Shown here: one piece after another, positions 57,034 to 64,000 of the stretch
How positions within the stretch are numbered: the stretch's first letter is position 1
Layout: the number at the start of each line of letters is the position of its first letter
Source of the DNA: Notospermus geniculatus
Lineage: Eukaryota > Nemertea > Pilidiophora > Heteronemertea > Lineidae
NCBI GenBank assembly: GCA_002633025.1
Contig: NMRB01001331.1
Span: 11,527 to 75,526, forward strand
Direction: 5' to 3'
DNA: 64,000 nt
Notes under the pieces: generated by a model
What the model saw: only the letters and a program-made list of their open reading frames with translations
The model's database searches: none
What the model was told of the DNA's origin: nothing
Position numbers and translations under genes: made by a program

Positions 57034-57842
57034 GAGGTTAAGATCTTGAACGGCGCGAACGACAAACGTGAACGGGAATGACGTCATTGTCGTTCCCGTG
57101 AAAAATTCGCGTATATCTGGTTAAGAAGTGAATTAACCAGAAACGTGAACGCCATCTATTGTTTAAGTAATTGGGCATGCTGCATTGTACGTGTGTCGCG
57201 AACAATGGTAGTTTATATTGGTACAATCTCCGACGACGCTGAGGTCAGACGGTTTCATCTTACTGACTCTGCCACCTGCAGGTCTGGGCTATTTCAGCGG
57301 AGGATTGTATATATAGGTCACAGTGGTTTCCAGTAATGCAAATGGAACTGAAGTATAAACTATTTCATGGTTTTATCCACAAACGTAACCCATGCGACCC
57401 AATTTAATTCTCGTTCGTATGCCACGTTCAAACGACAAATCGCCTGTTTCTACGTTCACCTCTTCCTCCGAGAACGCAATCGGGTGGCGAGAAGCAGTGA
57501 CGCAATGCCAGCCTTTATTGGCCACGGTTAGTAGTTATGCAATGGGAACAGTGTTGCTGGCATAATTGAGTATGGCCGAACTCACCCCTCTACAAACGTT
57601 TCATCATGCCTATTGGATTGATTCCTTGAATATGGGGTTCACAGCCAAGACCTCCATAAGAAGACCTGTCTAGGCTATCCATTCGGATCACCTGAGCTCA
57701 ACACCTCCTTCAGGACAATAGATTTAGGAAGATGAATTCCTGTACAAGAAACAGCGTTCAAACGCGAGTGGGTTTGTCACGTGGCTGCCTACTGACGTCA
57801 CTCGCGTTCATGTTTGTCGTTCGCGTTCAGGGTCTTAACCTC
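57034..57842. mobile_element. 0.8-kb TIR element
   Basis: GAGGTTAAGATCTTGAACGG on the left and GTTCAGGGTCTTAACCTC on the right; the arms share GCGAACGACAAACGTGAACG in opposite orientation. The interior repeats CGTTC words and has no transposase. No target duplication evident. Confidence 0.7.
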
Positions 57843-58038
57843 ACTTATATTAGGCCTTTTGGCCTACTTGTCAACATAATAATAGGGTCCATGCAATCCT
57901 ATCCATCTTCCTTCGCTAAAGGAAAGGCCAAAGTCGGATTTTAGAACATGTTAAAATTAAAAATGGCAGATGTGAACATCAGTAGGGATCAGACCGAATT
58001 GGAGCATGAAGTCACCGAATCAGAATCAATTAGACTAA

Positions 58039-58180
58039 AGCAAGGTTCATTGGCACACGGATCCGATCCGTTTCCAGTCCGTTTGCCCCGAGTTTTCCGG
58101 ATACGACAACGCTGAAGTCCATTTGATAGATTTTTTATGGACATGAACCGGACCAATTCCGTGCGCCAATGAACCTTGCT
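58039..58180. mobile_element. TAA-flanked MITE (Harbinger-like)
   Basis: AGCAAGGTTCATTGGCACAC and GTGCGCCAATGAACCTTGCT inverted, TAA on both sides (58036-58038 and 58181-58183). 142 bp. The interior has CGGATCCG and CCGGACC words. Confidence 0.75.
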
Positions 58181-59021
58181 TAACAACATAGGCCTACATT
58201 CATTTTTCTTTTAAATGCAAGAATCATGAATTAGCCTTTAGGCCTAATGACTTAGAAATACAAATAAAATGCAAATTTACACTTTAACGTTGCATTTTGT
58301 TAGAAATCTACATGTACCATCTGAATCACAGTGGCTGGTGATTCTGGGTGAGATAGGTTCTCTGATCGGGTCCAGGCAAACGGAGTTACATGTAGGCCTT
58401 CGGCCTACACAACATACATGAATAAGTACCCGTACTTTATACATGTACTTATACAATGTATGTTGTGTAGGCCTAGATTCACCTTCATCATGAATTTCAT
58501 ATGGCGACAGTCATTTAGGCCTGCATTAGTTCATGAAATGAATTACGCCCACAATCGATGTCACCATGGTCAGTCCATCTTGCCTATTCGTGACTTATCC
58601 ATGTTATTGTTTATGAGACGACAGTTCGTGATTACTGTGAATGTGATGACACACACCCCATTGGCCACTACTCACTATGAGATGACCAGTCTGCTGGCTA
58701 CACATGCTAGGGACAATTGCTTCTAATTACAGCGGGTAAACTACGTATGAAGGAGGCACAGTCAGCAGGCAAGCTGTGCTCACCACTCAGATCAGTCATG
58801 CCACGCATCTTTGTTAATGTGTTGGGAACAGAATCAGGCGGTGATTACCGGTACTAGTAGGCCCATGAAAAAGTAGCATTGAGTAGCATGATCAGGCCTG
58901 CCAGTCACTCGGCCAGTTCATCTTTCTACCCTCTTTTTGTCCAAGACTAGGCCTAGCCTATCTAGATGATTGAAAGTATGGATGCAAATTAAACCTATCA
59001 ACATGATGAGGCTTTAATGTA
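58181..59021. other. Non-coding, nothing recognised
   Basis: A palindrome built of TACATGTA and GTAGGCCTA words near 58390-58475 (AGGCCTTCGGCCTACACAAC and its partner). No gene. Confidence 0.4.
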
Positions 59022-59266
59022 AGGCCAGATAAAAAAAATACTTGTTTAGCGTCTGGGCACTTTAGTTTTTCAGGTTTTTATTTTTATTTTTTAGTAGGTT
59101 TTAGCTGAAAAGATAGGTCAAAAACAAATAAGTTTTTTTTTTCTTCAAATTTTAGAGTAGGCCATTTTTTAATGGAAAATGCATTACAAAAAAATTCAGG
59201 GGTCTTGGCATTTTTCAGGTCGGGAGGAGGGGACGCTATAAACAAGTATTTATTTTTATGTGGCCT
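59022..59266. repeat. Degenerate inverted repeat
   Basis: AAGGCCAGATAAAAAAAATA on the left and TATTTATTTTTATGTGGCCT on the right. A similar GGCCACA..TTTTTATTT layout is at 47015-47440. Probably a decayed TIR element. Confidence 0.5.
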
Positions 59267-59707
59267 AAAGCAAAGAGCCATTTGAGTTGGTTGATAATAA
59301 TCTCTTCAAATCTCTTCAATTCAATATTGATAGTATTGATTGGTTCTTTTCGGTACAAAGTTTAGTCTGATTCACATCATTTCAGTCTAAATGGCGCTTT
59401 AGGCCTTGTGCACGTAGAACAACAGGCCTGTCAAGTTGTAATGCCATGATGTGCTATTTGTCCTTGTCCTTGAGGGTTTAAGTGTTTACATTTATGTCTG
59501 GCCACTCCATCAGAGATACGAACATGAACATGGAATAAGAATGGTGTGACCTCTGAGCAACTTTTGAACTAAATTTTCACATTGAAAGTGTTTGTCTGAA
59601 ACAATACAAGTCGATGAAGTACCATTGACACTACTGATAGTTACGGGGTCGTATTCTAGAACGTAAGGTTTACCCTTAGCTATTGTTTGCTTGGCAGAAT
59701 ACAAAAG

Positions 59708-59934
59708 TTAACTCTTTCGTTTCGTTTCAGCCCTAGGCGATTTTTTCGCCACGACTCCCAGATCCTAGGCGATTTTCTGATGAAAAAAATATTTCAGGAT
59801 TTACAAAAAAAACTACTTACCCAATCTTATATTGTGGAAAATTGAGTTTAGGGGTGGACGGATATACTCATTCATAGGATTTGAGAATGATTTTGGCGAA
59901 CGGATATATCCGTCCGTAGGGCTGAAAGAGTTAA
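59708..59934. mobile_element. TTAA-flanked MITE (piggyBac-like)
   Basis: TTAACTCTTTCG..TTCAGCCCTA on the left and TAGGGCTGAAAGAGTTAA on the right, TTAA at both ends. The interior ATTGAGTTTAGGGGTGGACG matches the truncated copy at 41390-41545. Non-coding. Confidence 0.75.
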
Positions 59935-60403
59935 ACTAAGTTAAAGTGACCGCAGAGTTAAGGAGGTTTCTGGAATACGGGCCATAATATGACCTTCATG
60001 CCCATGCAGTGAGTGTTTCACGCGATGGAGATCACATGAAATGTGCATGGCTATATTCGGTATTTTGAAAATTTACGTGACATCATGTGGAATGTGCATG
60101 GCTGTATTCAGGATTTTGCCACCTACAGAAATATTGGGATGAATGCTACTGATATATTAGGCAATAGAAGATTATCAGAATGATACTGATAATGAATGTA
60201 TGCCATTTTTTCGCAAGATAATACAATGTCTTGTCTCTGTCTGACCCAGATAATTCTTTGTGTCAGATATATCTAGCTACACTCACTTGATCTTGCCCCA
60301 TTCAATGTCCATTGGAAGTGATCAGGACTTGGATGCGGTTTTGCACTTTGGACAAACTGTGGGTTCTATATACCGGTATTCTTTATTTTCACCAAGAACT
60401 CAG

Positions 60404-60627
60404 CAGTGTTCTCCGCAGGATTTCTTAAAGTAGGGTGGTACCATTGACATTACAGGTTTTCCCATTACTTTGCAATTAAGAAAGGGTGGTCACCAATTTA
60501 AGGTAGGGGTGTAATAGAAAACCATTATAAAATTGGACTGCAAGGTAGAGTGGCTACTTCTAAGGTAGGGTGGTAACATGCCAAGGTAGGGTGGGCCACT
60601 CTTACAAAAGCCATGCGAAGAACACTG
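60404..60627. mobile_element. hAT-like MITE with perfect 8-bp target duplication
   Basis: CAGTGTTCTCCGCAGGATTT and its partner GCGAAGAACACTG are inverted termini. GAACTCAG is duplicated exactly at 60396-60403 and 60628-60635. The interior repeats AAGGTAGGGTGG. It ends 63 nt before the NEURL2 exon acceptor at 60690. Confidence 0.85.
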
Positions 60628-60704
60628 GAACTCAGGTCTAATTCTCTGTGGATTGTTAAGGAATACTCATCGCTTTTAGAATCTTTTCAGGTTACCCAGC
60701 CAGA

Positions 60705-61395
60705 ATGCCGACTAGATTTCATCCCTTTCACGGGCAGAATATTCGTCTGGAGGATGAGAACATGGTGGCCACTCGTGTCACCAGTTTCGCACATGCCATA
60801 TGCTTTGGAGAAAAGCCACTGACTCCAGGGGAGATCTTTCTAATCGAGTTGGAGAAAAATGAAGGCGGATGGAGTGGACATTTACGGATTGGTCTAACAC
60901 AACATGTACCTAGCAAACGGTTAGCTTTGCCACAGTACGCACTGCCCGATCTAGCTAACATGGGGAAATCGTGGATTTTTGCTGTTACTAAATCTCATAA
61001 TCGTGTTTACATGGAGGACGTCACTGGTGACTGGCCCGAGCGTAAACCGTATGAATCAATACTCAATGATAGTCAGTTTGTACAGTCTAGTCGTGGTTCA
61101 TTTCAACCGCATCTGCTAAAACCGTTGATGAAACATCGTAAAGATGATGCTGACAGTGATGGGACGGGAAATACCGACTCTAGCGGAAATGGCAATTTAT
61201 TGCCGACAGATGTGGGGAGTCGAATCGGTGTTATGTATGTGATAGTTGAAGACAAGGCCGAAATGCATTTTATCATCAACGGTGAAGACCAGGGACCGAG
61301 TGCCCGTGATATTCCTTATAAGGATGGACCATTATATGCTGTTGTGGATGTATATGGGACAACGAAACAAGTGCGGGTCATACAGCTGTACACAG
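60705..61395 (+). CDS. NEURL2: NEURL2-like exon 1 (NHR domain)
   Basis: 230 codons plus one base. Donor ACACAG|GTAACG. Encodes essentially the whole NHR beta-sandwich in one exon. Confidence 0.92.
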
Positions 61396-62052
61396 GTAAC
61401 GAAATGCATGTATTTTTTGCTAGTACAGTAGACAGTGCATAAGTCGGGTTCAACTGAACTGGAGAATTTCATCCGACTTAGAAGAAATCTGTCATATGTG
61501 AGTCAGATAAAATCCGAGTTGTGTAAATGTCGGAAAAAAATTTGACTTCTGGCTTGAGGAAGGAAAAATGGCCGAGACAGAAATGGATCCAAAGTAAAAG
61601 CCTGATAAAAAAACATGGACTGAAGAGGAATGAAGACGCAATCCGACTTGCATGATAGATATTTATTGGGAGTGTAGTAGAAGGACCCTGGCCATTTCAT
61701 TCGAGATAGCTGAAAATCCGACTTGTATTGTAATGATTATGTCCAACTTGTGTGATTATTTTTTATTGGAATAATGTTACAAAAGAATCGGTCATCCCAA
61801 GTCATCCCAGTTTGGCAATTTTCCATCTTGCACGTCTCTGACTTCAGCATTTTTTGCTGTATTTCCTGTAAAGTAAATTCCTAACTTCCCAAATTGAATA
61901 TTGGTGCAGCATACAACATTTCCTCATCCTTTTCAGATTTGTCGCTCCAGCATGCTTGTCGAGATATCATCCTGAAGCATACGAAGAAGAATGCCATCAA
62001 ACAACTACCACTGCCAAACAAATTAAAGGAATATCTCCGGTATGAGATATGA
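60705..62052 (+). CDS. NEURL2: Neuralized-like NHR + SOCS-box protein (NEURL2-like)
   Basis: Exons 60705-61395 and 61937-62052 join in phase to 268 residues (human NEURL2 has 285). Residues 2-228 are a neuralized homology repeat: [78 protein letters not shown]. Exon 2 supplies a SOCS box: [26 protein letters not shown]. In the family this adaptor recruits Elongin B/C and Cullin 5 to ubiquitinate substrates (in muscle, membrane beta-catenin). A Ser/Gly/Asp-rich insert lies in the NHR at about 145-165. The start follows a splice acceptor (ATCTTTTCAG, 60690), so there is an upstream 5' UTR exon. Reading through the exon 1 donor (G|GTAACG) would give a protein without the SOCS box. Confidence 0.92.
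61396..61936 (+). other. NEURL2-like intron
   Basis: 541 bp, GTAACG..CCTTTTCAG. The open frame of exon 1 runs 44 nt into it before a stop (61442). Confidence 0.85.
61937..62052 (+). CDS. NEURL2: NEURL2-like exon 2 (SOCS box)
   Basis: Two bases complete Asp, then [37 protein letters not shown] and TGA. The LxxxCR and LPLP positions match the SOCS box of vertebrate NEURL2. Confidence 0.9.
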
Positions 62053-62404
62053 TACGTGAACACCATTTGGATGCTTTAGTTTTTCTATCATTGCATGTTT
62101 GTGATACATCTCCTTAATTGTCAATAATGAAGTGCTTGCCATATATTATATCTACAACACAGGAGGATGTTCAGATGATTGTTGGGCAGCTTGGAGGGCA
62201 TTTTGACTGGTGATATTTGTTGCAGTGGGTTATGGGCCTACAATCCTCTGTCAAAACCATTGATACTATTGGTGTTATGAAAAAAAAGTCGAAAGCTCTT
62301 GATGAGCAGTTCATTTCCAAGACCAAGCCACAAATTAAGCATCCTGTCAAGAACATTGTCAGACTAAACTGTGATTGGTCAGGTGCCACTATCTTAAAAA
62401 TTAC
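62053..62404 (+). other. Probable NEURL2-like 3' UTR
   Basis: Follows the stop. No near AATAAA; the first convincing one is at 62717-62722, beyond the palindrome at 62405-62602. Confidence 0.35.
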
Positions 62405-62602
62405 GATAAAGTATATAAAGTTAATTTCCAGAATATTTGCTAATTTTCGACCCCAACCGGGGTCTTCTTCAGGCTGGAACTTTACAATCTCAGCAATCTG
62501 TCTTTTCTAGAGGTTCAGATTGTAAAGTTCCAGCCTGAAGAAGACCCCGATTGGGGTCGAAAATTTGCAAATATTCTGGAAATTGACTTCATATACTTTA
62601 TC
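62405..62602. repeat. Inverted pair of hammerhead-like hairpin units
   Basis: Two copies of the 5089-5180 unit head to head, arms about 86 bp, spacer about 26 bp. Left arm GATAAAGTATATAAAGTTAA.., right arm ..TTGACTTCATATACTTTATC. Each arm holds CCTGAAGAAG, GACCCC/GGGGTC and GAAA. In the right arm TTCCAG (before) can pair with CTGGAA (after), and ATTTGCAAAT forms a third short stem. Confidence 0.75.
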
Positions 62603-63065
62603 ATATTGTGTGTCGATTTTTGTGCTCGCCTTCTCTTTGGAACTTAAAAATTACAGGGTTTTTACCTCAATAATCCATTACAAGGCAGGCACTGAATCTG
62701 TGGCGGCAGTCACCAAAATAAACTGGTCTGCGACTTTGTCAGCTGCCTTTCAAAACATTATTTAGAGGCTTGCAAGACTTACCTTTTTACCTGTCAGCCC
62801 GAGGGGTCCATTTTGTACGAAATTTTTGAGGATTACGAACATTTTTGGGGTGGTCTCTAGGTGTGACTGGTGTTTGGTCAAATGATAATGTGAAGCTTGG
62901 ACGACTTGTGCTGGTGGTTTATTCTTCTGTGACGATTAAACCGTTGGACACTTTGTGGATTCTTATAACTTATAGTGCCAAACATTTGTTATCATTGGAT
63001 TTGTATGCCTCAAGTTTATAATGAATAGGCTAATGCTGTGTTTATCAATGAATACCACATTTCTA
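62603..63065. other. Non-coding, nothing recognised
   Basis: No exon or transposon ends seen. Confidence 0.4.
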
Positions 63066-63300
63066 TAGACAATTCTCAAATTGATGTAAACGAGAAAGAT
63101 CTGCGCACTTCCGCCGAAAATCGCAACCATACATGTAACCTCGGTCTGAAACTGAATGACGTGTCGCAGAGAACCCCACGACAGTGATTTCGACGACGTT
63201 GCATCAGAGTCAACCATTGCTGAATCATGGATTGCGTCCATTCTGAACAACAGAGTCACGACTTGCGTCGTCATTGACTCTGACGTATAATGGACGCCAT
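63066..63300. mobile_element. Partial copy of the SEH1L-intron TIR element
   Basis: TATAGACAATTCTCAAATTG, GAGAAAGATCTGCGCACTTC and CGCCGAAAATCGC match one arm of 53564-53814, followed by ACGACGTTGCATCAGAGTC from its centre. The opposite terminus is missing. Confidence 0.6.
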
Positions 63301-64000
63301 GTTGCAGGGACTACATATTTTCAGTGGTCATGTGATCTCATCTGGTCATGTGACAAACAAGATGGCCGGAAAACTGAAGATGTCGTTATAAAGTAGATCA
63401 CCAATAACACTGAAAAAACCTGCTACAAACGCCTGTTTAAGGCTGGGGGCTACCTATAGCTGAGCTCATTCCCTAGTGGCAATCCACGGAACTGGCCTTT
63501 GTGCGACGAGTCATTCACATTCAGATTAAATCCGCTCACCCTGGTATACTGTTTTCGAAAACCAATCTTCAGTGTACGTGCCGACCCTAAATCTTTTGTG
63601 TCCACTGCGGGTATTGTTCAGCTCTGTCACTGGTGCCTTGGTCACAAGTGGCCGAACAGAGTTTACTCAAATGGCGCGAATTATGCAAATCTACATAACA
63701 AAGAAGTAACTGGCGAGTGGTATGGAATTTTTCAAATTTGCAAAACAAGTTTTCTCATTTGTGGACGCATATATTTGAAAAATTTCTTTTGGATGTTATT
63801 GCCATATGTGCATTCTAGGGCAACACGATCGCCTTTTTTGAATAGTTGGTCGGGAATATGAAATATTTCAAAAACTGTAAATAGAGCCCTTTTTTGGCAT
63901 TAATTAGTTTATACCAATTAAACGGAAAGTACTTTCGTAAAAAACGGATCGTTACGCCCTGCAGGCATCAGGCCTGTACCTTACAGACTATGTGGGAAAC
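63301..64000. other. Non-coding right edge
   Basis: A 120-codon plus-strand open frame (63499-63861) has no family signature and no splice context that I recognise, so it is not called as a gene. Confidence 0.4.

Noticed and set aside
63499-63861. 120-codon open frame at the right edge
   Set aside because: Cys/Trp content drew attention, but no domain, codon pattern or splice sites could be supported.

Overview
This is a stretch of animal nuclear DNA. It has spliced genes with GT-AG introns, long introns, tRNA-derived SINE heads and a very high density of short inverted-repeat transposons. Very frequent TACATGTA and TAGGCCTA words, CGTCGTC-rich repeats and invertebrate-type protein sequences suggest a marine invertebrate, perhaps an ambulacrarian (sea urchin, starfish or acorn worm). 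That placement is an impression from composition, not a proof. Eight single N characters look like collapsed assembly gaps.

Four protein-coding genes can be read. (1) A stimulatory G-protein alpha subunit (G-alpha-s, GNAS) on the + strand has ten exons between 20502 and 43113. A second in-phase first exon lies 17 kb upstream at 3506-3641. The terminal coding exon is not visible in the window. (2) An ELK/ternary-complex-factor ETS gene, with an intronless coding region, lies on the minus strand at 17970-19025 between the two G-alpha-s first exons. (3) SEH1L, the Nup107-160/GATOR2 beta-propeller protein, is on the minus strand. All nine coding exons (51971-56528) were reconstructed in phase to give 365 residues. 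(4) A NEURL2-like NHR plus SOCS-box protein is on the + strand in two exons (60705-61395 and 61937-62052), giving 268 residues. G-alpha-s and SEH1L converge; SEH1L and NEURL2 diverge. The four genes share no obvious pathway, and nothing suggests an operon.

The rest is repeat-rich intergenic and intronic DNA. 1-3.5 kb holds a local duplication and a foldback repeat. 3.8-5.4 kb has two more foldback copies, one with two nested insertions. 6-15 kb is a patchwork of non-autonomous DNA transposons. The 7.8-kb intron 6 of G-alpha-s carries four copies of one Harbinger-like TIR family plus a TTAA-flanked element and a 127-bp hairpin element. 43-52 kb is non-coding with several palindromes. 56.5-60.6 kb has four more TIR elements. 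No autonomous transposase, reverse transcriptase, CRISPR array or rRNA was recognised.

Most notable points: the alternative G-alpha-s first exon with an antisense ELK gene between it and exon 2; a GC-AG intron in SEH1L next to an intron whose 3' splice region abuts a MITE with 8-bp target duplications; and a 92-bp retro-inserted unit (15-bp target duplication) whose core resembles a hammerhead ribozyme and which recurs elsewhere in the window.
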